A DNA stretch of 64,000 nt from Verrucomicrobia bacterium S94 (GCA_004299845.1 CP036201.1:1736001-1800000); one strand, 5' to 3'. Shown: positions 1 to 9,231, counted from the stretch's first letter. The notes: generated by a model not told the origin, from the sequence alone. Numbers and translations: made by a program.

Positions 1-313
1 TCATGTAGGCATAAAAGATCATGGGGATTTCAGAGCGCTCACGGATCTTTGAAATACACGCCATAACCCCCTCAAAAGTAGCCCCGGCTTCCAAAGCCCG
101 GGTGGCAGCCTCCTGGTTCACACGTCCATCAGCCAGCGGGTCGGAAAACGGGAGCCCGAGTTCAACAACATCAACGCCCGCATCTTCAAGACGCAGTACA
201 ATATCTACGGTGTCCTGCAGGTTTGGATCGCCTGCCGCCAGATAAGCTACAAACCCTTTTTTACCCTGTTTACGGAGATCAGCAAACCGGTGATCAACTC
301 TGGTTTTTTTCAT
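1..313 (-). CDS. trpA: Tryptophan synthase alpha subunit, N-terminal part (runs off left edge)
   Basis: TrpA cleaves indole-3-glycerol phosphate to indole and glyceraldehyde 3-phosphate and channels indole to TrpB. The first 104 codons are here. Translation from the ATG at 313 gives MKKTRVDHRFADLRKQGKKG, then FVAYLAAGDP and VVELGLPFSDPLADG. The Glu of VVELG and the Asp of LADG match the two catalytic acids of the family (E49 and D60 in E. coli). The residues after ADG read RVNQEA instead of the usual P(T/V)IQ. The gene leaves the window at the left, so its partners cannot be seen. Frame and motifs make the call firm. Confidence 0.93.
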   Translation of the reverse strand, partial: MKKTRVDHRFADLRKQGKKGFVAYLAAGDPNLQDTVDIVLRLEDAGVDVVELGLPFSDPLADGRVNQEAATRALEAGATFEGVMACISKIRERSEIPMIFYAYM

Positions 314-419
314 GAAATTTCCTGTTTAAAACTGAATCGTGAATTGTACGGAAATTTCCTGCCAAGGAAAGTCCGCGCCGCGTTTTTCTGACCGGAACCC
401 TCTCCCTCCGGCAGAACTG

Positions 420-860
420 GATTTATACAGATTTTTCACATCCGAACCGGTTCCCCCCGCCATGGGCACCGGCATCCATAACATCGATAATACGGCTGTG
501 CCGTACATCGGGCTCCGGTTTAATATCCGCATAAAAGAATGAGTTCTCCATGGCGGCGATCCTGCGCAGACCGACAAGCTGTGCAGTGTAGCTCCTCAAG
601 CATTCGGTCATTAGAAGCGAAGTATTGCCCCCGAGTTAAACACGTTCATTTTCATAAATTCAATCCGTGCTTTTACAGGAGAACATCGTTCCCAACAAAC
701 AGATCCCCTACAGGAATCAGAAACCCCAGGTCTCCCTCCTTACGGATCAGCAAAGTTTTCACCATAAAATGAATGAGCGGCAAAACACAACATCCACCTT
801 CGATGCAACAGGTTATCGAATTCAACAGGTTCTCCACATGTTCCTTCCGGATGCATAACC
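420..860 (-). pseudogene. Decayed exbD copy (relic of a tandem duplication)
   Basis: On the minus strand, two fragments in different frames line up with the intact ExbD just upstream (979-1413). The first (about 860-673) contains CVLPLIHFMVKTLLIRKEGD, matching FLLLIYFMVTASLIKKEAD of the intact copy. The second (about 590-423) contains LVGLRRIAAMENSFF and RIIDVMDAGA, matching IAGLKEIAASQKSPFF and RIIDVMDACA. Between them are several in-frame stops and at least one frameshift. The relic lies past the operon terminator at 919-951, so it is probably not transcribed with the operon. It is a dead third exbD. Confidence 0.75.
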
Positions 861-918
861 GACTCATTCCCAACAATCTAAACTAAAGAGATACGTCCAG
901 CGCGAAAAATATATTTAC

Positions 919-951
919 GAAAAAAGCCGCCCCGGTTAGTGCGGAGCGACT
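919..951 (-). terminator. Rho-independent terminator of the TPR-exbB-exbD-exbD operon
   Basis: Read on the minus strand, AAGTCGCTCCG (951-941) pairs with CGGGGCGGCTT (933-923) over 11 bp, with two G-U pairs. The stem is followed by a run of T. It lies about 30 bp past the stop of the last exbD. Confidence 0.85.
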
Positions 952-978
952 TCCAACAACGTACCCTGTTATATAACG

Positions 979-1413
979 TTACATCGATTTACTGAAGGTC
1001 AGGCTGTTGACTCCAGCGGCGGCACAGGCGTCCATAACATCAATGATACGGCGATGAAGCGCATCTGCATGCGGCAACACATTCACAAAAAACGGAGATT
1101 TCTGTGATGCAGCGATTTCTTTCAAACCGGCAATCTGTACCACCAGATCCTGCAACTCACGGTCATCATATGAAAAGCGCATGCCTTCCACCTGCACCGT
1201 TCCGTCGCGCGTGATTTCTATCAGCACTTCAACAGGAATTTCCTGCATATCCTCGACCGCCACATTGGCGGGGAGCATAAAGCCGATATCCGCCTCTTTC
1301 TTAATCAGTGACGCCGTCACCATAAAGTAGATGAGCAGCAGGAACACCACGTCAATCAGCGAAGCAATTTCAAGCTTCAGCGGACTTTCTTCATAATGTT
1401 GCATTAAATCCAT
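979..1413 (-). CDS. exbD: ExbD/TolR-family biopolymer transport protein (second of two)
   Basis: This 144-residue inner-membrane protein of the ExbB/ExbD motor family has a short cytoplasmic N-terminus and one transmembrane segment (about residues 17-38). That segment carries the conserved protonatable Asp in EIASLIDVVFLLLIYFMV. A periplasmic domain follows, ending RRIIDVMDACAAAGVNSLTFS. The family uses the proton gradient to drive TonB, TolA or another periplasmic partner. It starts 5 bp after the stop of the upstream exbD, as the last gene of the operon. A decayed copy follows past the terminator. No TonB gene is in this operon, so the partner is unknown. Confidence 0.9.
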   Translation of the reverse strand: MDLMQHYEESPLKLEIASLIDVVFLLLIYFMVTASLIKKEADIGFMLPANVAVEDMQEIPVEVLIEITRDGTVQVEGMRFSYDDRELQDLVVQIAGLKEIAASQKSPFFVNVLPHADALHRRIIDVMDACAAAGVNSLTFSKSM

Positions 1414-1418
1414 GGTGC

Positions 1419-1826
1419 CTACTCCTCAAATACCGAATAGATCAGATCCTGCGCACCGACTTCGGCACACGCAATAGTGATCTTTTCATTAACCTTGTAT
1501 TTCACGTCGCCGTCGGCGCGAATAAGAATGCGCAGGTCGGGATCAGCTTCAAGCCATTGTTCGATCGTTTCCTTGATCTGGTCAATGTCCTTCGGCTCCG
1601 GATCTGCACCGATGAAATATTTTTCATCCTTGGTCACGGAGATCATCAGACGGCCGGTTGTATCCTCCGGCACTTTACCATAAGCGGCCGCAGGAATGTC
1701 GACCTTCGGTTTTTCGTCGATGATCTGTGAGGCGACGATGAAGAAAATCAGGAGCAGGAACACCATGTCGATCATTGGCGACATATCCAGCTCTAGATCT
1801 TCTGAATCTTTCTGTACGAGTTTCAT
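1419..1826 (-). CDS. exbD: ExbD/TolR-family biopolymer transport protein (first of two)
   Basis: A 135-residue protein. One transmembrane helix (about 17-37) carries the motor Asp in LDMSPMIDMVFLLLIFFIVAS. The periplasmic domain ends with the typical KITIACAEVGAQDLIYSVFE. It sits between exbB and the second exbD. Paired exbD genes probably supply the two ExbD subunits of an ExbB5-ExbD2 motor as a heterodimer; that is an inference from gene order. The 52-bp gap to exbB contains a TTCC-N6-TGGAA palindrome at 1841-1855. Confidence 0.92.
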   Translation of the reverse strand: MKLVQKDSEDLELDMSPMIDMVFLLLIFFIVASQIIDEKPKVDIPAAAYGKVPEDTTGRLMISVTKDEKYFIGADPEPKDIDQIKETIEQWLEADPDLRILIRADGDVKYKVNEKITIACAEVGAQDLIYSVFEE

Positions 1827-1878
1827 ACCCGATCCCTACCTTCCGGGGGTTGGAAAAAAAGACGATAGAATCGGAGGG

Positions 1879-2649
1879 CTATTCGCCTTCCATTTTCTCC
1901 AGCGTTTCGAGATCCATGAAGCTTACCGGTTCTCTGCCGGTCTGCAGGGCATCAAAGAGATAACCGATGTTACGACCGAGTGTTGCCAGGGTCTTCTGGA
2001 ATCCTTTCTTGAAGAAGAAGAAGAAGAACATCGACGGAATCGCGATCACCAGGCCGGTTGCCGTAGTAATCAGAGCCTCACCAATGTTGGCCGCGAGCAG
2101 TTCCGGTTTACCCATACCCTGCGCGCCCATGGTGTGGAAGGCTTTAATCATACCGGATACCGTACCAAGCAGACCCAGCATCGGAGAAGATGCACCGATG
2201 ATCGAAAGATAGTCGATCGGTTTCATGAGCTTAGTCATCTGCTCAACCGAGGCCTCCTCAACCGACTCTTTCACTTTCACAAAATCAATTTCCTCTTCAC
2301 CATCCAGACAACGCTCAAGACCGGCACCGAACGTATTGGCAAACAGAGACGGATTCTTGCGGCAATAGATCAACGCTGTTTTACATTTTTTCTGGAGCAT
2401 CATTTCGAGAAGTTGCGGCATCTGGTCAGTATGCAGCAACGTTTTCGGGCGCAGCGAAATAAGGTTCTGGATAATCAGGGCCACCATAAAGAATGAGAAC
2501 GCTCCTAACGGGAACATTGCCCATCCACCCTGCTTGAGCAGTGTCCATAAATCTGTTTTCTGCGCTACCGCAGCATCCGCAATATCACCCTGAGCCATTG
2601 CAGCGCCTGCTACAGCCAGCAGTGCCACCATCAAGAGTCCTTTTTTCAT
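1879..2649 (-). CDS. exbB: MotA/TolQ/ExbB proton channel family protein
   Basis: A 256-residue inner-membrane motor subunit. The N-terminus MKKGLLMVALLAVAGAAMA looks like a cleavable signal peptide. It is followed by TM1 (GGWAMFPLGAFSFFMVALII), a cytoplasmic loop, and the TM2-TM3 proton-channel region containing SIIGASSPMLGLLGTVSGMI and IGEALITTATGLVIAIPSM. That last part is the family signature with its conserved Thr residues. TM3 ends in six consecutive Phe residues encoded by a (GAA)6 tract on the plus strand (2011-2028). The gene starts 18 bp after the 338-residue TPR protein and precedes two exbD genes. Confidence 0.93.
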   Translation of the reverse strand: MKKGLLMVALLAVAGAAMAQGDIADAAVAQKTDLWTLLKQGGWAMFPLGAFSFFMVALIIQNLISLRPKTLLHTDQMPQLLEMMLQKKCKTALIYCRKNPSLFANTFGAGLERCLDGEEEIDFVKVKESVEEASVEQMTKLMKPIDYLSIIGASSPMLGLLGTVSGMIKAFHTMGAQGMGKPELLAANIGEALITTATGLVIAIPSMFFFFFFKKGFQKTLATLGRNIGYLFDALQTGREPVSFMDLETLEKMEGE

Positions 2650-2667
2650 TATCTTGCCTCCGTTTCC

Positions 2668-3684
2668 TTATTCAGATTCCGTTTTAGTTTCTGTTGTTGC
2701 ACTAACATCTGTATTTGCGGCTTCGGCCTGCACAGCTGCTTTTTCAGCTTTACGTCGGGCCATCTGTTCCGCTTTCTTTTTTTCCGCGGCCTGTTCAGCT
2801 TCTTCCATTTCGGCTTTGATCGCCAGTTCCCGGGCTTCAACTTCCCGGCCGCCAAGTTCAGCCCACAGTTTTTCAGCATTTACAGCAACAGCTGTTCCGG
2901 CATACATATTTTTTACCTGACGCGCCGTATTCATCGCTGAATTGGTGGTAATCACAGAATTGGTTCCCGTCATATCGAGGTAGCAATAGGCCACCAGCAG
3001 TTCACTCGCCGGTAGAATTTCAACATCGTTGGGGTGATTTTCGATGATCCGGGTGACCGTCTGAATGGCCTGCTTAGGCTCTCCGTTGGCACGTTCAATA
3101 GCGGCCTGGATGTAAAGCGAAGCCGCTTCGGCATCCTTCGGGAGCTCACTGCGGATTTTTTCCGCAAGGACCAGGTCACCCTGAGCCAGGGCAATCTGAG
3201 CCATACCCACCTGCCCCAACAACTTCATCTTTACATCCTCCATCGCCAGCAGCTGCTGCGCATAGCGGGCGGCAGATTCATAATCCTCAAGCGATTTATA
3301 GGAATGATAAACCAGTACAAATGTCGAACGTAGATTGTTCGGCACAGGCATGTACGGGACAAATTCCTCCATATCGGAACCCACCGTATCAATCACGCCT
3401 TGAAAATCGCCGGCGGTAAACATTTCTTCAACCGCTTTTGGGTCAAATTTAGGAAAGAAGGTCAGCTGCGCCAGTTTATCCATAGGTGCCGGCATATCCC
3501 GCAACTGTTTATACGGCTGGAAGATGAGGCGGTCACCCTCTACACGCTGCAGCATCACTTTTACTTTTTTACCGTTGGCCACCTCCATGACGGCCGGGGT
3601 ACCGGTCTGCTCAATTTCCTTATTCTGCTGCGCAGATGCCGTAATGCTACCCAGAATAACAAGACTCATTAAAACGCATTTCAT
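2668..3684 (-). CDS. Exported TPR-like protein
   Basis: A 338-residue protein with a signal peptide (MKCVLMSLVILGSITASA, then QQ). A small N-terminal domain (about 25-95) has the look of 'VANGKKVKVMLQRVEGDRLIF'. Then come helical TPR-type repeats (about 100-260) and a charged, Ala/Glu/Lys-rich coiled-coil tail (about 285-325). Its start codon overlaps the stop of the upstream 1046-codon TPR gene by one base (TAATG), so the two are translationally coupled. It probably acts in the periplasm with the ExbB/D motor encoded downstream. The exact role is unknown. Confidence 0.85.
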   Translation of the reverse strand: MKCVLMSLVILGSITASAQQNKEIEQTGTPAVMEVANGKKVKVMLQRVEGDRLIFQPYKQLRDMPAPMDKLAQLTFFPKFDPKAVEEMFTAGDFQGVIDTVGSDMEEFVPYMPVPNNLRSTFVLVYHSYKSLEDYESAARYAQQLLAMEDVKMKLLGQVGMAQIALAQGDLVLAEKIRSELPKDAEAASLYIQAAIERANGEPKQAIQTVTRIIENHPNDVEILPASELLVAYCYLDMTGTNSVITTNSAMNTARQVKNMYAGTAVAVNAEKLWAELGGREVEARELAIKAEMEEAEQAAEKKKAEQMARRKAEKAAVQAEAANTDVSATTETKTESE

Positions 3685-6600
3685 TATTCGCTCTCCTCAG
3701 TGGAAGACTCTTCTGCCGCATCGGACGAGAAGGCATTATGCTCATCGTCCCCGCCCTCTGACATTTCAGCTTCAACAGTAACCGTGATATTGGTGGTATT
3801 TCCCGCCTCCATGTAGGCGACAATTTCGGCCACTTCCGCAGCACCCAGATACTCACGTGCCACATCAGCCTGCGGTAACGTGTTTACGTATGGATCAAAC
3901 AGCAGTGCCCGGTAGGTATTGCGCACATCGTTTTCACGTCCCATCTGCTTCAGGATACGCGCACTGGCCAGATAACCTTCAGCAGCCCAGTAGCCGCCAG
4001 CGTGCCCTTTATACTGGAAATACGTGCGCTGATACCAACCGAAGGCTTTAGGCAGATTGCCGGCCTTTTCCTCGACCTGCCCCAACTGGAAAGTAGCCTG
4101 GGCCACCGGCTCACCGCGCCAGGACGGAACTGTACGAATACTCATATTAGCTTCACGGGCTTCGTCAATTTTGCCTTCGTCAAGCAGCACCTGCGCTTTC
4201 AGAAGCTGTGCCCACGCCACATCATAATCGGTGCCATACAGTGCCTGTGCATCATTAATAGTAGCCAGCGTACCCTCATAATCTTTTTCTTCATACTGAC
4301 CGAATGCCCGCAGCTTGTAAGCGGCTCGCATAAAGTCGGAATCTTCAAACTTGTTGATGAAGATACGGAGAATCTCTTCCGCCCGGTCATATTCCTTATT
4401 TTCAAACGAGGCATCGCAGATCAGTGCCAGTACCGGCGGCGATGCATTATCGAAACTTTCCAGCTCGGCCAGCAACGCTGTACCCAGCTCCAGTTCGGTT
4501 TCCTGCAGTTTGGCCAGCGTAACCTTCAGGCGCAGCAGCAGAGTTTCGTTTTCGGCTACGCCGCACGCATCCTCAAGTTCTTCAATGAGTTTTTCCTGTG
4601 CATCAAAATCCAGATAGATCCGTGAGATTTTAACGAGCTCATTGATCATCTGGTCGACGCCGTCCTGACGCAGGTCTCCGCCGTATTTCACGATGGCTCC
4701 GACATAGGTATCCACTGCATCGTCATATTCTTTCTGCTGAATTTTGGTTTTGCCGATCCAGAACAGGGCTTTTGCAATATCGGCCTCTTCGTTCCAGTCG
4801 TGCTCATAACGTTCAACTACACGCAGAATATCATCATATTTGTCTTCCGCTTCATACACCTCAGCCGCCTGGAATGTGGCATACGTAGCCTGATTTACCT
4901 TGGTGGCCCCTGCATATGCCCGTTCATAGTCGGCGATGGCCTCATCCAGCATACCTTCCGACCCGTAAATGTCCCCGCGCATACTGCAGGCTTCCGGATA
5001 AACGGAAGAGTCCGGATAGGTTTCAATAACATATGTAAAGCGTTCTTTCGCCTCTTCATACAGTTCCTGGCCAAACAGACAGATTCCGCCCTGGAAATAA
5101 CACTCGTCCACATACTGCTCGGTTGGGAACTTTTTGATGTAAAGCTCAAAATTCGGCTGCGCCTCGGCATATTTCTGGAGGAACAGCTGTGACATCGCAT
5201 ACCAGTAGATGCTGTTCGCTTCCTGGTGCGACTCCGGGAATTCATCCAGCACATACTTAAAGCCTTTTTCCGATTCCTCGTAATTCTGGCCGATCAGATC
5301 CGCAACCGCCTGCATGAAATAGAGTTCGGTGTCATATTTAACGATGGTCGCCTCATTGGTGCGCACAAATCCGTCTATATAAGGTTTAAGCGTTTTAATC
5401 CGGGGCATCATTTCATGCGTCTGGTAGTACCCGGTCAGCATATAGGCCAGCTGACGCGGGGTCATACCTTCTTTATATTTGCCCATATGCTCATGCGCCA
5501 GCTCCTCAGCCTTTTCAAGCTCGTTGAGGTTTTCGAGCAGCATGTCCACCAGCTCATAAACGCAGCGCTCCCCGACCTCAGTGGTCGGATCAGCCCGGTA
5601 GACCTTTTCAAAAAACCTGAACGCTTCCCAATAACGTTCGACTGTTTTATACAGGTCCGCCATACGATACTGAATGTCGAGCTCATAAGGCGGAAGGGCT
5701 TTAAGCGCATTAATCAGAGCTTCCAGCTCACGAATCGGTTTCGGAATCTGTTTCTCTTCAACTTCACCTTCTTCCTTTTCTGCAGGCGCTTCCTCTTCTC
5801 CACCGCCGAAAAGCAGTTTTTCAGCTTCTGTCAGCTCGGCTCCTTCTTCCGGAGCCATGTCATAGGCCAGACGCAGATCGCGCAGTTTACCCTCCTGATA
5901 CTCAACCAGCTCATCGCGCGGCATAATCATGCGGTAAAGCGGTAACGCGGCATCATACTCTTCCGCATCATAAAGTGCCGCCGCGGCATTCATCAGCGCC
6001 AGATTAACACGGATATCATAGCGGGCGTCGGTTCGGTAAAGCTGAGGAACCCATTCCAGAATCCGGTCAAATGCCGGAATTTCGATCAACGCATTAATCA
6101 CCTGCATAATCGCGTAACCTTTACGCTGATCATCATTGGTGTGCTCAATCACATACGAATAAGCAGGAATACACTCTTCAAATTTATCAATTTTGAAATA
6201 CGATTCCGCCAACGTCATATACATGGTCGTCAGTTCATCCTGCGTATACGGCTCTTCAGGTTCGATTTTCTCCTTCGAATAGTCCTCCCCGTCCTCATCG
6301 TCTTCGGATTTCCGCGTCGCGATCAGCACCGGGTTTTCATTATAATAAAGTGCATTGGTCACAGTGGCCGCACACTCTTCATAAGCCTCGGTATCAAAAT
6401 AGCAGGTCGCCAGCATCTTCATCGCCTGGCGCGGTTTGTCTGCCAGCGGTGTATCAATATAATCCTGCAGAACGGCGGCCGCCTCATCATAACGGTCCTT
6501 CTGAATCAGAAGCGATGCCAGCTTGAAGCGCGTATCCTGAGCGATCGCCACGACGCGCGGCGCCTTTGATTCCTCGACTTCACTGATGTACTGATACATC

Positions 6601-6776
6601 CAGTCGATCGCATCATCATATTCTTTGGCCTGCATCGCCTTCATGGCCAATTTCAGCATTTCACCGGCGGTGGGTGCATCCTCTGCCGCAAAGGCACAGG
6701 TCGCAGACCCCAACAGGACGATGGCGAGTACGAGTTGACGAATTACAGAAAAACGTCCGGCTTTTTTCGTTAGCAT
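3684..6776 (-). CDS. Large exported TPR-repeat protein (about 1030 residues)
   Basis: Starting at the ATG at 6776, the protein opens with MLTKKAGRFSVIRQLVLAIV and a cleavage-like CAFAAED, a typical signal peptide. A GTG at 6824 would add 16 residues in front and hide the signal, so I prefer 6776. Nearly the whole length is helical TPR-like units, for example EEAKERFTYVIETYPDSSVY and DEAIADYERAYAGATKVNQA. Acidic linkers occur near residues 165-185 and 335-350. The C-terminus is Glu/Ser-rich. It is the first gene of the TPR-TPR-exbB-exbD-exbD operon. A periplasmic scaffold for the motor is a reasonable guess; the cargo is unknown. Confidence 0.88.
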   Translation of the reverse strand: MLTKKAGRFSVIRQLVLAIVLLGSATCAFAAEDAPTAGEMLKLAMKAMQAKEYDDAIDWMYQYISEVEESKAPRVVAIAQDTRFKLASLLIQKDRYDEAAAVLQDYIDTPLADKPRQAMKMLATCYFDTEAYEECAATVTNALYYNENPVLIATRKSEDDEDGEDYSKEKIEPEEPYTQDELTTMYMTLAESYFKIDKFEECIPAYSYVIEHTNDDQRKGYAIMQVINALIEIPAFDRILEWVPQLYRTDARYDIRVNLALMNAAAALYDAEEYDAALPLYRMIMPRDELVEYQEGKLRDLRLAYDMAPEEGAELTEAEKLLFGGGEEEAPAEKEEGEVEEKQIPKPIRELEALINALKALPPYELDIQYRMADLYKTVERYWEAFRFFEKVYRADPTTEVGERCVYELVDMLLENLNELEKAEELAHEHMGKYKEGMTPRQLAYMLTGYYQTHEMMPRIKTLKPYIDGFVRTNEATIVKYDTELYFMQAVADLIGQNYEESEKGFKYVLDEFPESHQEANSIYWYAMSQLFLQKYAEAQPNFELYIKKFPTEQYVDECYFQGGICLFGQELYEEAKERFTYVIETYPDSSVYPEACSMRGDIYGSEGMLDEAIADYERAYAGATKVNQATYATFQAAEVYEAEDKYDDILRVVERYEHDWNEEADIAKALFWIGKTKIQQKEYDDAVDTYVGAIVKYGGDLRQDGVDQMINELVKISRIYLDFDAQEKLIEELEDACGVAENETLLLRLKVTLAKLQETELELGTALLAELESFDNASPPVLALICDASFENKEYDRAEEILRIFINKFEDSDFMRAAYKLRAFGQYEEKDYEGTLATINDAQALYGTDYDVAWAQLLKAQVLLDEGKIDEAREANMSIRTVPSWRGEPVAQATFQLGQVEEKAGNLPKAFGWYQRTYFQYKGHAGGYWAAEGYLASARILKQMGRENDVRNTYRALLFDPYVNTLPQADVAREYLGAAEVAEIVAYMEAGNTTNITVTVEAEMSEGGDDEHNAFSSDAAEESSTEESE

Positions 6777-7215
6777 CTTAAACAGTCCCAAACTGATTCC
6801 TCGTTCTTTCAAGTCCGGGCACACCTACCGGCGACCCCCGAAACACCAAAACGGGCAATAAAACAATCTGTCTTACCCCTCTACCTGGACTCGAGACTCG
6901 AGTATCCAGAAATAAGGCCAAAATATAGGTTAAAAAAACTTCATGAGAAAGGTCTAAGTTAGGAAAAAACAGATTTTGGACAACCCGGCCTGAATTTTTT
7001 TCAACCGAACTCTGCTACATTAGCGGACTTACGCAAAAAGCATGAAAAAAACTGATATTCACAGAATCCTCATTTACCCCCCGAAAAAAACGTCCGGCGA
7101 AGCATTTTCCTTTGTGTAAAAACGCATTTTTCAGCCTCTCAAAAAGCCATGCTTGTAATTTCCTGCCGATACACCCACACTCCGCCGCCTTTTCACCCTC
7201 AACCGGCAGGACGGT
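6777..7215. other. Divergent intergenic region with a 15-bp palindrome
   Basis: No gene is seen in these 439 bases between the TPR operon (minus) and the methyltransferase-like gene (plus). At 6889-6903 the sequence ACTCGAG-A-CTCGAGT is a perfect dyad that could be an operator. The stretch 6920-7110 is A/T-rich, with several poly-A runs, and probably holds the divergent promoters. No confident -35/-10 pair can be assigned. Confidence 0.5.
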
Positions 7216-7887
7216 ATGAATCCCTGGGTATTATTAGACGAAACCGATGTCCCCAACGACGGCGGCATTATGAAACTTTACCAGCGCGCCTTCGAATTTT
7301 CGATCAGCATTGATTGCGAAGAACTCATGAACAGCCGCATGCACGGCTCCGAAGATGCACTCGCCGAACTCGCCTGCAGACCGCTGGTCCCCAAAAAGAA
7401 ACCGTGCGTACTGATCGGCGGCCTCGGAATGGGCTTCACGCTCCGCGCCGCACTTGACACACTGCCCCCGGATTCCACGGTCGAAGTCGCTGAACTCGTT
7501 CCAGCCGTCGTCCGGTGGAATCGTACACATCTCGCCGATCTGGCCGGAAATCCGCTCACCGATCTCCGAACGATTGTCCACGAAACCGATGTCGCTTTAG
7601 TAATAAAAAAAGCCAACGATGCCTACGATGCCATCATGCTCGATGTCGACAACGGTCCCGACGGCCTCACCCACGCCGACAACGACCGTCTATACACTGC
7701 CGGCGGCATCAAATGCGCGGTCAACGCCCTTAAAAGCGGCGGATTTCTCGGGGTCTGGTCTGCCGAACCCGACGCCGCCTTCACCAAACGACTTCGTGGC
7801 GCCGGACTTAAAGTCGAGGAAAAAACCGTACGCGCCCGAAAGACCAAAGGCCGCCGCCACACCATTTGGCTTGCACAGAAAGTATAG
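7216..7887 (+). CDS. Spermidine-synthase-like Rossmann-fold protein
   Basis: A 223-residue protein with the spermidine synthase/methyltransferase Rossmann core. The nucleotide-binding loop is CVLIGGLGMGFTLRAAL (about 65-81). The acidic strand end is VEVAELVPAVVRWNR (about 90-104). The catalytic-loop-like strand is YDAIMLDVDNGPDG (about 137-150). It lacks the N-terminal beta domain of classical SpeE, so a true polyamine synthase role is uncertain; short relatives are usually annotated as spermidine synthase-like. The start at 7216 has an AGGACGG ribosome-binding site just upstream. It stands alone, 65 bp before the RluA-type gene. Confidence 0.75.
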   Translation: MNPWVLLDETDVPNDGGIMKLYQRAFEFSISIDCEELMNSRMHGSEDALAELACRPLVPKKKPCVLIGGLGMGFTLRAALDTLPPDSTVEVAELVPAVVRWNRTHLADLAGNPLTDLRTIVHETDVALVIKKANDAYDAIMLDVDNGPDGLTHADNDRLYTAGGIKCAVNALKSGGFLGVWSAEPDAAFTKRLRGAGLKVEEKTVRARKTKGRRHTIWLAQKV

Positions 7888-7952
7888 TCACAACTTGTAA
7901 TTCACAGCCATTGGAAACATGATGCGAGCCTGACATCAGGGAACGAAACGAT

Positions 7953-8783
7953 ATGAAAAAACAAACCTTTACAGTACATTATAAAGACGAAGGCAAACGC
8001 CTCTTCATTCTCATTGCCGAGCAGCTCGATATCTCCAAAAAAGCTGCCCAGGCCCTCATCGACGACAAAAAAGTCCTCGTCAACGGTAAGCGCGTCTGGA
8101 TCCGCAAACATGAAGTCCACGAAGACGACCGCATCGAAATTCTCATCAGCGACTTCAAAAAACCTGAAGCTAAAAAAATTGCCATTCTCTGGGAGGACGA
8201 AGACTATCTCATTGTCAACAAACCCGCCTACTTCGTCACCAATGCCGACGACAACTCCATCGAGGCCAAATTACGCATTCAGAAAAAAAACAAAAACATC
8301 GTCGCCGTACATCGGCTCGACAAAGAAACCTCCGGCTGCGTCATTTTCGCAAAATCCGCAAAAGCCAAAGAAATCATGATTCCCATGTTTCAGGGCCGCG
8401 ACATCATAAAAATCTACCGCGCCATCACCATCGGCCACTTTCCCACCAGCTGGAAAGAAATCCGCACCGACATCGAAGGCTACATGTCCACCACCCTCGT
8501 CAAAACGCTCGACTCCAGAAAACACGCCTCCTACCTCGAACTGCGCATCGAAACCGGCCGCACTCACCAGATCCGCCGCCACCTCGCGGACAAGCGCTAT
8601 CCGGTCATGGGCGACAAAAAATATGCAGGCACCGGCAACGAGCTCTCCCTCGAACAGCCCCGCCAGATGCTCCACGCCTATCGCCTCATCTTTCCCCACC
8701 CCAAAACCGGGAAACCCGTCCGCGCCACCGCCCCCCTTCCCGGCGATTTCAAAGCCTGCCTCGCCCAGATGAAACTGCGGTAA
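7953..8783 (+). CDS. RluA-family pseudouridine synthase with S4 domain
   Basis: A 276-residue RNA-modifying enzyme that isomerises uridine to pseudouridine in rRNA or tRNA. Residues 1-65 form an S4 RNA-binding domain (ISKKAAQALIDDKKVLVNGK). The catalytic domain carries VHRLDKETSG with the catalytic Asp at residue 123. It also has the downstream motif RIETGRTHQIRRHLA and ends with the usual LHAYRL..FPHP segment. The family usually has about 300 residues. The exact RNA target (RluC/D or TruC type) cannot be set from the sequence. The start is ATG at 7953. A CCATTGGAA motif lies about 45 bp upstream. Confidence 0.92.
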   Translation: MKKQTFTVHYKDEGKRLFILIAEQLDISKKAAQALIDDKKVLVNGKRVWIRKHEVHEDDRIEILISDFKKPEAKKIAILWEDEDYLIVNKPAYFVTNADDNSIEAKLRIQKKNKNIVAVHRLDKETSGCVIFAKSAKAKEIMIPMFQGRDIIKIYRAITIGHFPTSWKEIRTDIEGYMSTTLVKTLDSRKHASYLELRIETGRTHQIRRHLADKRYPVMGDKKYAGTGNELSLEQPRQMLHAYRLIFPHPKTGKPVRATAPLPGDFKACLAQMKLR

Positions 8784-9231
8784 AAGGACACCGGCCATCA
8801 AACCGTGCAAATACCCGTATTTTCAGAAAAAAGATCAATACAGGAATTAAGCGGCCCCTCGGCGAATGATGTTCAACCGGGACGTTGAATACATTCAAAG
8901 GCCGGAAAAACCAGCACCGTAGCATTCAACGCCCCCACCCACCCGGCCCACACAAACGGCGCACCGGTAAATGTACTCAAAACGGCCGATCCCGGCTAAA
9001 TCTCTGCAGCCCGGGTCTCTGATCGGGCGCAATGCGCCACAGCTCCACCTGTCCAATGTAAATTCCCTGTAGACCCGGTTCCCAACCGGGCAAAAACTAA
9101 AAGCCGCCGCAATGTGCCAAGGCTTTAAAAACAATTAAACCGTGTGATTGTCCATCTATGGAGGGATACCGTCCATGGGCATTCCGGCGCGGCTATTTAT
9201 ATTTCATCTCAATAAAACCCGGAGAGATGTT
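8784..9231. other. Intergenic region with short inverted repeats, no gene
   Basis: No coding sequence is convincing here. A perfect 7-bp inverted repeat CCCGGTT-CCC-AACCGGG lies at 9074-9090. A related CCCGGG...CCCGGGTCTCTGATCGGG stretch sits 60-80 bp before it. The pattern resembles a decayed intergenic repeat unit. A GGAGAG ribosome-binding site for the following desaturase is at 9221-9226. Confidence 0.4.

Noticed and set aside
1696-2496. 266-codon open frame on the plus strand
   Set aside because: Antisense to exbD and exbB, low-complexity Glu-rich segment from the (GAA)6 tract, no ribosome-binding site.
8895-9134. Possible 79-codon gene
   Set aside because: No ribosome-binding site or family likeness; it runs over inverted repeats.
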